Assembly: GCA_002840275.1 (NCBI GenBank)
Contig: PHAB01000018.1
Coordinates: forward strand, 19,900-83,899
Length of the DNA stretch: 64,000 nucleotides
From: Firmicutes bacterium HGW-Firmicutes-14
Lineage (GTDB): Bacteria > Bacillota > Thermincolia > Thermincolales > UBA2595
Reading direction: 5' to 3'
The notes beneath the pieces were generated by a model. It had not been told where the DNA came from and did no database searches. It saw nothing but the letters and a program-made list of their open reading frames with translations. Positions 39,840 to 48,767 of this stretch are shown one piece after another; the stretch's first letter is position 1, and each line of letters starts with the position of its first letter. Position numbers and translations under genes: made by a program.

Positions 39840-39850
39840 ACAAAATCCCC

Positions 39851-41257
39851 CTAGTAATACCGGATAACTTCGAATCGTTCCAACTCGACCGGTTCACCCG
39901 GACTTATGCCGGCCTTTTGTCTGGCAATTTCCACCTGTTCCTCAACAGTATTGATGCCTTCCAGGTTGGGCAGCAGAAGTCCTGATTTTCTGCCGCTGCG
40001 GACTATTACACCATATCGCTTGACATCAAGCTGGTCCGGACCCTGAATTCGTTCCGGCGGTCTGAGTATATCCACCGAATAGACCAGTTCATCCAGTTCA
40101 TCCTCCCTGACGGGATTGAACCTGGGGTCACGGGTACCCGCACTGATGGCGTTTTGAACAATCTCTTGACCAATATTGTCTGTTGTCGGCATGACTGTCC
40201 CTATACATCCCCTTAGTTGACCTTGTTTTTTCAGGGAAACAAAAACTCCGGCTTGTTCTTCAAGAAGCAGGCCGGTATCTTCATCTGTATCAGGGACAAT
40301 TCTCCGGCCTTTTTTTACGTATGCCTCCAGGGCGTTCCTGGCCAGTGTAACGGGGATACTTTCACCCTTCCGCCGGTTTACTGTTTTTTCCCTGCGGTCT
40401 TCAAACAGCTGGGCCAAAATACCCTCTGCAGGCCTGCCGGTGGGGGTAAATGCCGCTACCAAATACCCAACTCCAAAAGGCCCCTCATATGAGAGGACTT
40501 CTGCATCAACATCCTCCCCATCCATAGCTCCCAACATCATAATCAATGTCCTCAGCCCGCACTCACCGGCTGATTCAGCCATATTACGGTCAATATTTAT
40601 GACTCCCCTAAAATCCTTGTTTTTCAGCAGTTCAACAATTTTGCGGTCAAACAGCTCTCCCTCGGGTGAATAACCGGCCGGAGCCTCCCTGGTCAGACGA
40701 TGACTCATATCCCCGCTGGCAACCACGGCAGCCTTACATCCGCGTGTTTCTACAGCTTTTTTGACGGCAAAACCGAACATATAGAGTTCCTCAAAGGGAA
40801 GCATACTCATAGAAATAGATACTATTGGCAGGTCTATTCCTGCCCGGTTGAAAAAATAGATGGGTACAAGCACTCCGTGGTCGAGTTTGACGGAAATTCC
40901 GTATTCACCGGCCAGCCCGTCATCAATCTCAACTGCGGTAATACCAACCTGGCGGGCCTGTTCAATTATCTCCTGTATCATCTCATGGTCATTATTGTAT
41001 TCAAATTCCAGGTCAGCCCTAAACATCCTCAAATCCCCTGAGAGTATCTTGCTGCCGTTTATGGCAACCCCGTCACTGAAGACTGAACCGTGAGGTGATA
41101 TTATGACCAGGATTTCAGCCCCACTGGCGGCCACGCGGCCTGCAAACTCTTCCATTGAGGAAAAAGTGGAATTTACTTTTTCTGATTCACGGCCGCCCAC
41201 CTCAGGCAGAAGAATCGGTGGGTGAGGAGCCAAACCATAAAACACTATATTGCCCAC
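39851..41257 (-). CDS. LigB/MEMO-like and AMMECR1 fusion protein
   Basis: A 468-residue two-domain protein. Residues about 1-265 resemble class III extradiol dioxygenase (LigB/MEMO-type): LAPHPPILLPEVGG, IISPHGSVFSDG, LDHGVLVPIYF and ASGDMSHRLT carry the histidine and acidic residues of the metal site. Residues about 295-468 are an AMMECR1 domain with the family core RGCIGTVMPT, GTRDPRFNPV and VDILRPPERI. In many genomes these are separate genes next to amrS, which here follows directly. The pair is probably one operon. Function is unknown; a redox or RNA/protein-modifying role has been guessed for the family. Confidence 0.92.
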   Translation of the reverse strand: MGNIVFYGLAPHPPILLPEVGGRESEKVNSTFSSMEEFAGRVAASGAEILVIISPHGSVFSDGVAINGSKILSGDLRMFRADLEFEYNNDHEMIQEIIEQARQVGITAVEIDDGLAGEYGISVKLDHGVLVPIYFFNRAGIDLPIVSISMSMLPFEELYMFGFAVKKAVETRGCKAAVVASGDMSHRLTREAPAGYSPEGELFDRKIVELLKNKDFRGVINIDRNMAESAGECGLRTLIMMLGAMDGEDVDAEVLSYEGPFGVGYLVAAFTPTGRPAEGILAQLFEDRREKTVNRRKGESIPVTLARNALEAYVKKGRRIVPDTDEDTGLLLEEQAGVFVSLKKQGQLRGCIGTVMPTTDNIGQEIVQNAISAGTRDPRFNPVREDELDELVYSVDILRPPERIQGPDQLDVKRYGVIVRSGRKSGLLLPNLEGINTVEEQVEIARQKAGISPGEPVELERFEVIRYY

Positions 41258-41440
41258 TCTAATCCCTTCCTTTAACTTATCTTTATTTTTCTATTTTAGC
41301 CCTCTTAACAATATTTATCCCGCAGCCAAAGGACTAAGCTCCTAAATAACCGCTGTATATGAGATATTTCTTGACGGGTTTGGAAATTCCTGCTAAGAAA
41401 AAGAGTTTAAAAACTCCCGGAATGTCTTTCGTTTCCTGGA

Positions 41441-41468
41441 ATAACTCAGACCGTAACCTGCATATTGT
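41441..41468 (+). promoter_or_regulatory. Possible sporulation-sigma promoter of cwlD
   Basis: ATA (41441-41443) and CATATTGT (41461-41468) are spaced by 17 bases, loosely matching the sigma-E form ATA-N16-18-CATACANT. The start codon of cwlD lies 28 bases beyond. cwlD is a sporulation gene in Bacillus, which makes this plausible, but the match is imperfect. Confidence 0.3.
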
Positions 41469-41495
41469 TAAAGAGGATGCTAAAAGGAGGATCGA

Positions 41496-42230
41496 TTGAA
41501 TTTGATATATATTAAAACCCTGAAACTAAAAAAAATTGCACTCTTATTGGTTGCCGCCTGTGCTGTCCTGGTCTTGGGACTCAGCCCGGTATTCCCGTCC
41601 CATCAGGAGGTTCCGGTAACATCCTGGGCAGTGGCTAACAGAATTGTGGTAATCGATCCGGGGCACGGGGGAATTGACCCCGGTGCAGTAGGTTATAAGG
41701 GTTCTGCGGAAAAAGACATCGTCCTCCAGGTGGCTAAGCAGTTAAGAAGTGTTATGACACAGGCCGGCGCCAAAGTATTGATGACCAGGGAAACTGATAT
41801 AGACCTGGGAACTCCCGGTTCCGGGAGCCTGTTGTCCAGAAAAAGGGAGGATTTAAGCAAAAGGGTAGCCCTGGCGAATAAAAACGGGGCAGATGTATAT
41901 ATCAGTATCCATGTCAATGCCTTTCCCTCTGCCAGGTGGCGTGGCGCCCAGATCTTTTACCAGAGGGGACAGATAGAAAGCAAAAAGCTGGCCGAAGCCA
42001 TCCAATCAGAGTTAATAAGGATTATGGGAAACACTACCCGGGCCGCCAAACCGGAAGACTTTTTCACCACCCGCAAAACAAAAATGCCTGCCGTAATTGT
42101 TGAAATTGGATTCATTTCAAATCCGGCAGAGGCAAAACTCTTGGCAGATCCGTCATACCAAAGAAAACTTTCTTATGCCATATATTCGGGTATCAGCAAG
42201 TATTACGTGGAAAAGACAACCAAAAAATGA
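41496..42230 (+). CDS. cwlD: N-acetylmuramoyl-L-alanine amidase CwlD
   Basis: Removes peptide side chains from spore cortex peptidoglycan as the first step of muramic-delta-lactam formation, needed for germination. The 244 residues have an N-terminal membrane anchor (about 12-32) and an Amidase_3 domain with zinc ligands and catalytic residues in VIDPGHGGIDPGAVG, GSAEKDI, YISIHVNAFPSA and VIVEIGFISNPAE. The start is TTG after AAAGGAGG. Related amidases such as AmiC share the domain, but the length and N-terminal anchor fit CwlD. It supports a spore-forming host. Confidence 0.88.
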   Translation: MNLIYIKTLKLKKIALLLVAACAVLVLGLSPVFPSHQEVPVTSWAVANRIVVIDPGHGGIDPGAVGYKGSAEKDIVLQVAKQLRSVMTQAGAKVLMTRETDIDLGTPGSGSLLSRKREDLSKRVALANKNGADVYISIHVNAFPSARWRGAQIFYQRGQIESKKLAEAIQSELIRIMGNTTRAAKPEDFFTTRKTKMPAVIVEIGFISNPAEAKLLADPSYQRKLSYAIYSGISKYYVEKTTKK

Positions 42231-42259
42231 AAGGGACCGCTTTTGCAAGCGGTCCCTTT
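42230..42259. terminator. Bidirectional terminator
   Basis: AAAGGGACCGC and GCGGTCCCTTT form an 11-bp perfect stem around an eight-base loop. It begins at the cwlD stop and lies just after the stop of the converging cytochrome gene, serving both. Confidence 0.9.
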
Positions 42260-42267
42260 GGCATACT

Positions 42268-43392
42268 CTATTCTTTCTTTTCTGCTGATGCCGGGGCTGC
42301 AGGTGTTGCAGCTGCCGGTGCCGGAGCTGCAGGGACCTGGAACCAGTGACAGGTGTTGCAGTAAGTTCCTGTTACATTGGGTCTCGGCTGTTCCCTGTCA
42401 TGGCATGCGAAACAGTTAAGCAATCCTCTTTCACCTGCCACCTTGGAGTGCTTGGGCATCCATTGGGCATCATGGTTAGGCGGACGCTTGAGGTGACATC
42501 CGTAGCAATAACTGTTGGCCCGGGCAAAATCAGCAATCTTATCACCCGTTGACGGAGTCACGAACTTCTCGCTTTCCTTATCATAGTGGCACTTAGCACA
42601 GTTATCGATATCCTGACGACCGTTCTTGCCGTGAACTACCAGCCACTGCTGGTCTTCGTGAGACGGCAGGCTCTTCCTGTCCTCCCAGTAGTGACATGCA
42701 GCACAGGCGGTCGTTACCTTACGGCTTTCGTGACAATTGATACAAACAAACATGTTCGGGCGGCGGTGTACTCCGGGAGCTGCCTGCTGCGCCACCTGAG
42801 GATTCCACTTGTTATAATCGGAATATTGATCCCTGGTCGTAACCTTGCGTTCACCAATATTGCCGTGGGTCGTGAACCTGTGACATTCGAGACAGGATAC
42901 GTTAGCAGCAGCGTGTTTTTTATGCGGGGCAATAAGGTCAGGCAGCAGAGTCTCGTTCCTGTTCTCCATTGCATGGCAGCTGTTGCAGGCGTCATCACTG
43001 ACAGGATTCTTGATTCTGATAGGTTTCTGGAATGCTCCACTGTCATGTGATGACTTGTTTTGTGACGGGTTATAACCCGTATGGCAAACAGTACATGCAA
43101 CCTTAGCATGGACTGAAGTCTGCCATGTAGCTATTTCCGGCCACATCTCATGGCACTCGGAACACTCACTTTTTGCGATTGAGGTATTATTAGCCTGAGC
43201 AGCCGACCCTTTATCTCCTGAAGGTGCCGCAGTTTCTTTGGCCGCATCTGTTTTGGCAGGTTCCCCTCCTGAACCGGAAGTAGTTGTTGGTTTATCGCTG
43301 CAACCCGCAACTAACAGAGCTGACAAAATCAGTATCAAAGCAAAAAACAGTGCCATTTTAAAGGAACGCTTATGTACATTCCTCTTCATCAT
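42268..43392 (-). CDS. Decaheme c-type cytochrome lipoprotein
   Basis: A 374-residue secreted multiheme cytochrome. The signal peptide ends in the lipobox LVAGC (Cys31), so it is anchored to the outer face of the membrane. After a low-complexity linker there are ten CxxCH heme sites, at Cys77, 100, 136, 167, 217, 230, 265, 296, 327 and 345. Many additional histidines (for example HAKVAC, APHKKHAA, LPSHEDQQW) could be distal ligands. The C-terminal tail is Ala/Pro-rich. GGAGGGG lies ten bases before the ATG. Such proteins carry electrons across the cell wall to extracellular metals or serve as nitrite/nitrogen-oxide reductase partners; the first is more likely, since no NrfA-type CxxCK site is present. 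No other cytochrome maturation genes are nearby. Confidence 0.95.
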   Translation of the reverse strand: MMKRNVHKRSFKMALFFALILILSALLVAGCSDKPTTTSGSGGEPAKTDAAKETAAPSGDKGSAAQANNTSIAKSECSECHEMWPEIATWQTSVHAKVACTVCHTGYNPSQNKSSHDSGAFQKPIRIKNPVSDDACNSCHAMENRNETLLPDLIAPHKKHAAANVSCLECHRFTTHGNIGERKVTTRDQYSDYNKWNPQVAQQAAPGVHRRPNMFVCINCHESRKVTTACAACHYWEDRKSLPSHEDQQWLVVHGKNGRQDIDNCAKCHYDKESEKFVTPSTGDKIADFARANSYCYGCHLKRPPNHDAQWMPKHSKVAGERGLLNCFACHDREQPRPNVTGTYCNTCHWFQVPAAPAPAAATPAAPASAEKKE

Positions 43393-43566
43393 TCCCTTCT
43401 TTCCCCTCCTTTCTCCAATAATTGAAAAGTCCTAATTTATGATATTCTATTAAAACCCTTATATTCCTCTTTTAAAAAGCCATTTCGGGCGACATTTTCT
43501 TCGAAATTTCTGACATTTAGTTTAAAGTTAACATATTAGCACACGAAAAAAATGGCTGTACAAATA

Positions 43567-43592
43567 GAAAAAAGGAAGGTATAAACCTTCCT
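43567..43592 (-). terminator. Terminator of the rplM-rpsI operon
   Basis: AGGAAGG-TTTATA-CCTTCCT on the minus strand is followed by TTTTTT. It begins five bases after the rpsI stop codon. Confidence 0.88.
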
Positions 43593-43596
43593 AGAA

Positions 43597-43989
43597 TTAA
43601 CGCTTGGAGTATTGAGGCGCCCGGCGGGCTTTCTTCAAGCCGTATTTCTTTCTTTCCTTCATTCTTGGGTCTCTGGTCAGGAAACCCGCTTTTTTCAAAG
43701 CACTCCTCAGATTGGGGTCAGCCTTGATCAGAGCACGGGCAATACCAAGTCGCATGGCTCCTGCCTGACCGGTAGTTCCGCCGCCCTCGACTTTAGCCAG
43801 GACATCATATTGTCCGATGGTATTTGTCAGGTCAAGCGGTTGTTTAACTATCATTTCAAGAGTCTTTTTACCAAAGTACTCATTTAAAGGCCTGCTGTTT
43901 ACTACTAATTTCCCCTCACCGGGAATAAGCCTGACACGCGCAATAGCATTTTTTCTTCGACCTGTTCCCTGGAATTGTACTTGTGCCAC
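43597..43989 (-). CDS. rpsI: Small ribosomal subunit protein S9
   Basis: Ribosomal protein S9 of 130 residues, whose C-terminal tail reaches the P-site tRNA. It has the family N-terminus [36 protein letters not shown], and the basic C-terminus RAPQYSKR that ends in the conserved lysine-arginine. The start is GTG after AAAGGAGG. It follows rplM by 21 bases, the usual bacterial pair. Confidence 0.97.
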   Translation of the reverse strand: MAQVQFQGTGRRKNAIARVRLIPGEGKLVVNSRPLNEYFGKKTLEMIVKQPLDLTNTIGQYDVLAKVEGGGTTGQAGAMRLGIARALIKADPNLRSALKKAGFLTRDPRMKERKKYGLKKARRAPQYSKR

Positions 43990-44010
43990 CCTTTATCCTC
44001 CTTTCCCAAT

Positions 44011-44445
44011 CTAACCTGCGAATTCCCAGATTTCCGGTTTTTGAGCAGTATGAGGATGATCTGCTCCCCTGTAAACCTTAAGTTTGCGTACCTGTGCACG
44101 CCCTAAGCGATTGTGGGGCAGCATTCCCTTAACTGCTTTTTCGATAGCCAGTTCAGGCTTTTCTTTGAGCAGCTTCTCATAAGACATCACCTTTAAACCT
44201 CCGGGATATCCGGAATGGCGAACATACTGTTTTTGAAACAATTTTTTACCGGTAAGTACTACTTTGTCAGCATTAATGACAATAACAAAATCTCCGGTAT
44301 CAACATGAGGAGTATAAATAGGTTTGTGCTTTCCCCTCAATAACCGGGCTATCTCTGTAGCCATCCTGCCCAGTGCCTTACCCTCGGCGTCAATAATGTA
44401 CCATTTCTTTTCTATTTCGCCAGGTTTGGCCATAAAAGTAGACAT
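44011..44445 (-). CDS. rplM: Large ribosomal subunit protein L13
   Basis: Ribosomal protein L13 of 144 residues, an early assembly protein of the 50S subunit. Family blocks are [37 protein letters not shown] and [21 protein letters not shown] lies before the ATG. It has its own promoter at 44554-44583 and a leader of about 100 bases, which in Firmicutes may contain an autoregulatory L13-binding structure; I cannot confirm the fold by eye. Confidence 0.97.
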   Translation of the reverse strand: MSTFMAKPGEIEKKWYIIDAEGKALGRMATEIARLLRGKHKPIYTPHVDTGDFVIVINADKVVLTGKKLFQKQYVRHSGYPGGLKVMSYEKLLKEKPELAIEKAVKGMLPHNRLGRAQVRKLKVYRGADHPHTAQKPEIWEFAG

Positions 44446-44553
44446 GTCATTCCCTCCTTAAAGCATTTCCAAACACTGCCTCCATCTACCACTGGCCGGC
44501 AGCCGCAAAACAGTCCGGGGCTAAGGACTATTTGTTTATAAAGTCACGCATAC

Positions 44554-44583
44554 ATTTTATTATAAAAAGTGGTGATATGTCAA
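44554..44583 (-). promoter_or_regulatory. Promoter of rplM-rpsI
   Basis: A perfect -35 TTGACA (44578-44583) overlaps the stop codon of the upstream TPR gene. It is followed by an 18-base spacer and -10 TAAAAT (44554-44559). The alternative TATAAT lies only 13 bases away and is too close. Confidence 0.7.
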
Positions 44584-45260
44584 GTAAAATAGAGATTAAG
44601 CCTGGCCAGAAAGGCCCATTTACGATGAATTTTCCTCATCCGGCCGGGTACATATGAATAATCGTCCAGCGCCTGCCTGAACATCTCCTTTGCTTTTTCC
44701 CGGTTCCCATGCCTTTTATAGACCATACCCATTCTGAAATGATTTTCGGTACTCTCAAAGTTGCCTAAACCTTCTTCAAGTTTTCTTACTTTTTCGGGAG
44801 ACTGCCCCGGCCGTTCCAGTTCATACCGGAGCAAATAAATATAGGGCAGCCCGTGACCTGTTCTTCTGTCTAATTCCAGGGCCCGGGACAAGATCTCCGC
44901 CCCTTCTTCAGACCGGTCCAGTTCAAAATAAGCCATCCCTATGTAAAGATATAGCCGGGCTGAGTTCTCGACCTTTTTAGCGGCCATCTTCAGATATTCC
45001 AAGGCCCTGTCATACCTCTTTTTTTCGTAAAACAGAATTCCCAGCTCCTGTGCCGCATCAGCATTTGCAGGGTTAACTCCCAGTTCTTTAAGCAGGGTAT
45101 TTATCCGGCTGTTCCGTTTCAAAGGGGCAAGAAAATCGGGCAAAAAACCAAAATAAGCCTTGTCCATTATTGCATAAATGACAAACAAAAGAATTATTGC
45201 CAAAAAAGGGTTTCTCACTATCATTGATAATATGAAAAACAGGCCAAGTCCTTTAAACAT
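44580..45260 (-). CDS. Membrane-anchored tetratricopeptide-repeat protein
   Basis: A 226-residue protein with an N-terminal hydrophobic region (about residues 4-33, in two stretches) followed by TPR-type helices. The motifs are ELGILFYEKKRYDRALEYL, YLYIGMAYFELDRSEEGAEI and FRMGMVYKRHGNREKAKEMF. TPR proteins scaffold protein assemblies; no partner is evident. The ATG at 45260 follows GAGGTGG. It sits between truA and rplM, where most Firmicutes have no gene, and its stop overlaps the rplM promoter. Cotranscription with truA is likely. Confidence 0.82.
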   Translation of the reverse strand: MFKGLGLFFILSMIVRNPFLAIILLFVIYAIMDKAYFGFLPDFLAPLKRNSRINTLLKELGVNPANADAAQELGILFYEKKRYDRALEYLKMAAKKVENSARLYLYIGMAYFELDRSEEGAEILSRALELDRRTGHGLPYIYLLRYELERPGQSPEKVRKLEEGLGNFESTENHFRMGMVYKRHGNREKAKEMFRQALDDYSYVPGRMRKIHRKWAFLARLNLYFT

Positions 45261-45294
45261 AACGACCACCTCTGCAATATGATATCCCGTGGTT

Positions 45295-46032
45295 TTAATA
45301 TTTTACTTCCATCATGCATAACCCCTGAGACGGAACGGTAGGTCCCGCTTCCTCCCGGCATCCCGATTTCACCATTATCCTGACTTCTTCCGGTGAAAGT
45401 TTTCCCTTACCGACGTAAAGCAATGTTCCGGTTATTATCCTTACCATATTATACAGAAAACCGTCAGCCTCTATAGTTAAATAGAGATGAGGCGGTTTAT
45501 AATCAACTTCAAGTTTCATCACATTCCTTACAGATGTTTTTGCCTTGGAACCGGCAGCCCTAAAAGCCGAGAAATCATGTATTCCCACAATATACCGGGC
45601 TGCTTCCCTTATCTTTTCCACATCCAGTTTTTGCGGCACATGGTAGCTGAAATTCCGGTGAAAGGCGGACGGTATACGCGAATTATAAATGTGGTACCTA
45701 TAAACCTTGCTTAAAGCAGAAAACCGGGCATGAAAAGACTTGTCAACTTCCTCTGTTTCCCTGGCTATTATATCCTCCGGTAAAAGGCTGTTCAGGGCAA
45801 GGGCAATCCTGTCCACAGGAATCCGGCATTCAGTGACAAAGTTAATCACCTGACCCCTGGCATGAACCCCTGCATCTGTCCGCCCGGCTCCAATTACATT
45901 TACCGGGTGTTTAAGCAATGTTTCCAGGGCTTCCTCGAGAACCTGCTGGATAGTCGGCAAACCCCCGCCCTGTTTTTGAAAACCATGGTAATTGGTCCCG
46001 TCATATTCAATTAGGACCTTAATGTTCCTCAT
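45295..46032 (-). CDS. truA: tRNA pseudouridine(38-40) synthase
   Basis: Modifies U38-U40 in the anticodon arm of many tRNAs. The 245 residues have the N-terminal IEYDGTNYHGFQKQ, the catalytic aspartate in GAGRTDAGVHARGQV (about residue 52), and FLYNMVRIITGTLLYVG near the C-terminus. I prefer the ATG at 46032 with AAGGA ten bases upstream; a TTG at 46035 is possible. It follows ecfT, the usual Firmicutes order. Confidence 0.96.
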   Translation of the reverse strand: MRNIKVLIEYDGTNYHGFQKQGGGLPTIQQVLEEALETLLKHPVNVIGAGRTDAGVHARGQVINFVTECRIPVDRIALALNSLLPEDIIARETEEVDKSFHARFSALSKVYRYHIYNSRIPSAFHRNFSYHVPQKLDVEKIREAARYIVGIHDFSAFRAAGSKAKTSVRNVMKLEVDYKPPHLYLTIEADGFLYNMVRIITGTLLYVGKGKLSPEEVRIMVKSGCREEAGPTVPSQGLCMMEVKY

Positions 46033-46111
46033 CAAAGGACATTCCTTCCGTTTTTAAAGTAAAGGTTCATATTTTTTGCTAATTTAAAGTAATCATACAC
46101 GCCGGCAGGGT

Positions 46112-46912
46112 TTAATTTAAACCTGACCTGTATAATATGAAAACAGCCAAAAGCACCGGCGCCAAAACCAATATCAGGTAGTCCCTTAAGTTAAACTGCA
46201 GTTTATGAAGGCTTGACCTGTCCATCCCCACCTCATATCCCCTGGCTTCCATAGCCAGGGCCAGTTCATCAGATTTCCGGAACACATTTAAAAATAACGG
46301 TACCAGCAGGGCAGTCATATATTTTATTCTACTGAGCGGATTCCAGCTGTTAAAGTCTGCCCCCCGCGAGATCTGGGCTTTTATTATTTTATCCGTCTCC
46401 TCCCAGAAGGTTGGGATAAATCTTAAGGCAATATTCATCATCATGGCAAGTTCACCGGATGGAAAACCGATCTTCTTTAAGGGCTTGAAAAGGAGTTCCA
46501 GGCCGTCAGTCATCCGGACCGGAGAAGTGGTCAAACTCACCAGGGAAGATACAGATATCAGGAAAATCAGGCGGAATCCCATGGAAAAACCGAATAAAAC
46601 CCCCTCACGGGTTATCCTGATGACACCTACCCTGATAATAGTTATTTCACCCGGGGTAAAAATCATGTTCAGAAAAAGAGTGAAAAAAACAAGATATATC
46701 CCGGGTCTCAGAGAACGCAGGAGACTACCGGATACTCCACCGAGAACATAAAGGCCCAGCACCGCTGCCCCAAACACTGCATACTGAACAGGTCCCTTGA
46801 GCAAAAATACCGTCACTATAAGCAGGGCCGAACCGATAAACTTTGTCCTGGGGTCAAGCCGGTGGAGAAAAGAGTTGCCCGGCATATACTGACCCATGAT
46901 TAGACCTTCCAT
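46112..46912 (-). CDS. ecfT: ECF transporter transmembrane component EcfT
   Basis: Membrane scaffold of the energy-coupling factor module that links two ATPases to interchangeable vitamin-binding S components. The 266 residues contain GQYMPGNSFLHRLDPRTK at the N-terminus, about five hydrophobic segments, and the two coupling helices with the xRG motifs ISRGADF and MEARGYEVG. The ATG at 46912 keeps the usual residues before GQY; an ATG at 46897 is the alternative and has GGAAGG before it. No S component lies in the window, as is normal for the shared group II module. Confidence 0.94.
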   Translation of the reverse strand: MEGLIMGQYMPGNSFLHRLDPRTKFIGSALLIVTVFLLKGPVQYAVFGAAVLGLYVLGGVSGSLLRSLRPGIYLVFFTLFLNMIFTPGEITIIRVGVIRITREGVLFGFSMGFRLIFLISVSSLVSLTTSPVRMTDGLELLFKPLKKIGFPSGELAMMMNIALRFIPTFWEETDKIIKAQISRGADFNSWNPLSRIKYMTALLVPLFLNVFRKSDELALAMEARGYEVGMDRSSLHKLQFNLRDYLILVLAPVLLAVFILYRSGLN

Positions 46913-46913
46913 T

Positions 46914-47759
46914 TTAAATCACCAGCCTGATAATTTCCCTCTCGATTTCTTCAAGGGTCACCGGATGTCCTTCAATCACCTTTCCTCTCTCCCTGAAACA
47001 GTTAGCAATCTTCACGGCCAGGGGAATATCAAGGTCTAATCCCTCAATGAGTTTATCTGCTAAGATTTCTCGCAGGGGCCCGTGCCCGGCAACCCTTCCC
47101 CTGTCCAAAATCAGGAGGGTATCTGCCAGGGTGGCAATCTCTGAAATTTCATGGGTTACCCATATTACAGTAATACCCATATCCCGGTTAAGCCGGGTGA
47201 TGGTATCGATAAGCATCTTTCTCCCAATAGCATCCATACCGGCCGTGGGCTCATCCAGGGCAATTATCCGGGGACCGGAGGCCAGTACCCCGGCCAGGGC
47301 TACGCGACGCTTTTCGCCCCCACTTAGTTGATGGGGAGAACGGTCTTTGTATTTGTTGTAATCCAGTCCTACTGTACCTAATGCCAATTTGACCCGCTTT
47401 TCTGTTTCGTCAGAGGGGTACCCGTAATTCTCCGGGCCGTATGAAGCTTCTTCAAAAACCGTATTACCGAAAATCTGGTGCTCCGGGTACTGGAAAACAA
47501 ACCCCACCTTCTGCCGTGCTTCCTTCAGGGTCCGGGGTGTGGAATGAATATCTGTCCCATCAAGCAGGACTCTCCCCGCATCAGGGCGCAGCAGCCCGTT
47601 CAGGTGCATAAGCAGGGTAGATTTGCCGGAACCGGTCGAACCCATAACAGCCAGCCATTCCCCGTCTGATATGTTAAGGTTTATCCCATTCAGGCCGTGT
47701 TTGGCAAAAGAGGTCTTTTTTGCATATGTAAAGGATACGTTCTCCAGAGTTATCGACAT
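46914..47759 (-). CDS. ecfA2: ECF transporter ATPase EcfA2
   Basis: One of two ATP-binding cassette subunits powering uptake of vitamins and metals through EcfT. The 281 residues have Walker A MGSTGSGKST, the Q-loop FQYPEHQIF, the signature LSGGEKRRVALAG and Walker B IIALDEPTAGMD. Its start overlaps the end of the first ATPase gene by ten bases, and ecfT begins directly after its stop. The number given to each ATPase follows gene order and is a naming convention. Confidence 0.94.
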   Translation of the reverse strand: MSITLENVSFTYAKKTSFAKHGLNGINLNISDGEWLAVMGSTGSGKSTLLMHLNGLLRPDAGRVLLDGTDIHSTPRTLKEARQKVGFVFQYPEHQIFGNTVFEEASYGPENYGYPSDETEKRVKLALGTVGLDYNKYKDRSPHQLSGGEKRRVALAGVLASGPRIIALDEPTAGMDAIGRKMLIDTITRLNRDMGITVIWVTHEISEIATLADTLLILDRGRVAGHGPLREILADKLIEGLDLDIPLAVKIANCFRERGKVIEGHPVTLEEIEREIIRLVI

Positions 47760-48598
47760 ATTGCATCCACCAATTCTTCGGGGGAATTAATGGCAGACGA
47801 TATATCCAGGCCTCTTTTAGTAAGAGAATTTACCAGTTTTTTAATCGCCGGGGCCTCGATCCCAGCCCTGGCGGGCAAGTCCTTATCGGCAAAGAATTCC
47901 CCGGGCGGCCCGTCAAAGAAAATTTCCCCTTCATTCATGGCCAGGAGCCTGTTAAAATTTAAGGCTTCATTCATATCATGGGTAACATATATCACGGCAA
48001 TTCCCCGGTCATGATTTAACATACGGACAGCCTCCATAACCTCCCTCTTCCCTTTCGGGTCCAGCATGGAGGTTGGTTCATCAAGAATTATGCATTGGGG
48101 CCTCATAGCCAGGATTCCGGCTATGGCAACCTTCTGTTTCTGTCCGCCGGACAGGTTGTGGGGGGGGTAGTCCCTGTAGTCGGACATACCCACCAGTTCC
48201 AGGGCATGGTCAACCCTTTTCCTGATCTCCTGCTGGGGAAGGCACAGGTTTTCCACTCCAAAGGCTACATCTTCCTCAACCACCGAAGCAAACAGCTGGT
48301 TATCGGGATTCTGAAAAACCATTCCCACCTTGCGCCTGACAGCAGGCAGGCTTCCGGCATGCCGCGTATCGAGCCCGTCTGCCGTTACCTGGCCCCGGTC
48401 CGGCAGCAAGAGGCCGTTTAACAGTTTAACAAGGGTAGATTTCCCACACCCGTTAGGCCCTATCAGGACAATAAATTCACCCCGCCCGATATCGAGGCTG
48501 ATGTTTCTCACAGCCTGTTCCGGCCACCGGTCCCGGCCCCCTGTTTTCTCCTTTTTATAGCTGAACCAGGCATTACGGATTTCGATAAGCCTATCCAT
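47750..48598 (-). CDS. ecfA1: ECF transporter ATPase EcfA1
   Basis: The first ATPase of the energy-coupling module, 282 residues. Walker A is IGPNGCGKST, the Q-loop FQNPDNQLF, the signature LSGGQKQKVAIAG and Walker B IILDEPTSMLD, followed by the H-loop VTHDMNEAL. A GGGGTG ribosome site supports the ATG at 48598; an in-frame GTG at 48607 lies within it. It begins 170 bases after rplQ, in the usual position at the end of the alpha ribosomal operon. Confidence 0.94.
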   Translation of the reverse strand: MDRLIEIRNAWFSYKKEKTGGRDRWPEQAVRNISLDIGRGEFIVLIGPNGCGKSTLVKLLNGLLLPDRGQVTADGLDTRHAGSLPAVRRKVGMVFQNPDNQLFASVVEEDVAFGVENLCLPQQEIRKRVDHALELVGMSDYRDYPPHNLSGGQKQKVAIAGILAMRPQCIILDEPTSMLDPKGKREVMEAVRMLNHDRGIAVIYVTHDMNEALNFNRLLAMNEGEIFFDGPPGEFFADKDLPARAGIEAPAIKKLVNSLTKRGLDISSAINSPEELVDAICR

Positions 48599-48767
48599 AA
48601 ACAGCACCCCACTACTTATTATATATCAGTTATAGTTGGGAGGTCATCATGGTATGACTACTTACCCCGGTTTTTCTGTGTTTTTGTCTATCGTTGAAAA
48701 ACAGAAGCCAGGAAATGTTTACATCACTGTGACCGTAAACCATCCTGACCTCATTCTCCGGCTTGAC

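Noticed and set aside
42268..43392. NrfA-type nitrite reductase
   Set aside because: All ten heme sites are CxxCH; no CxxCK or related catalytic heme site is present, and the number of hemes does not fit.
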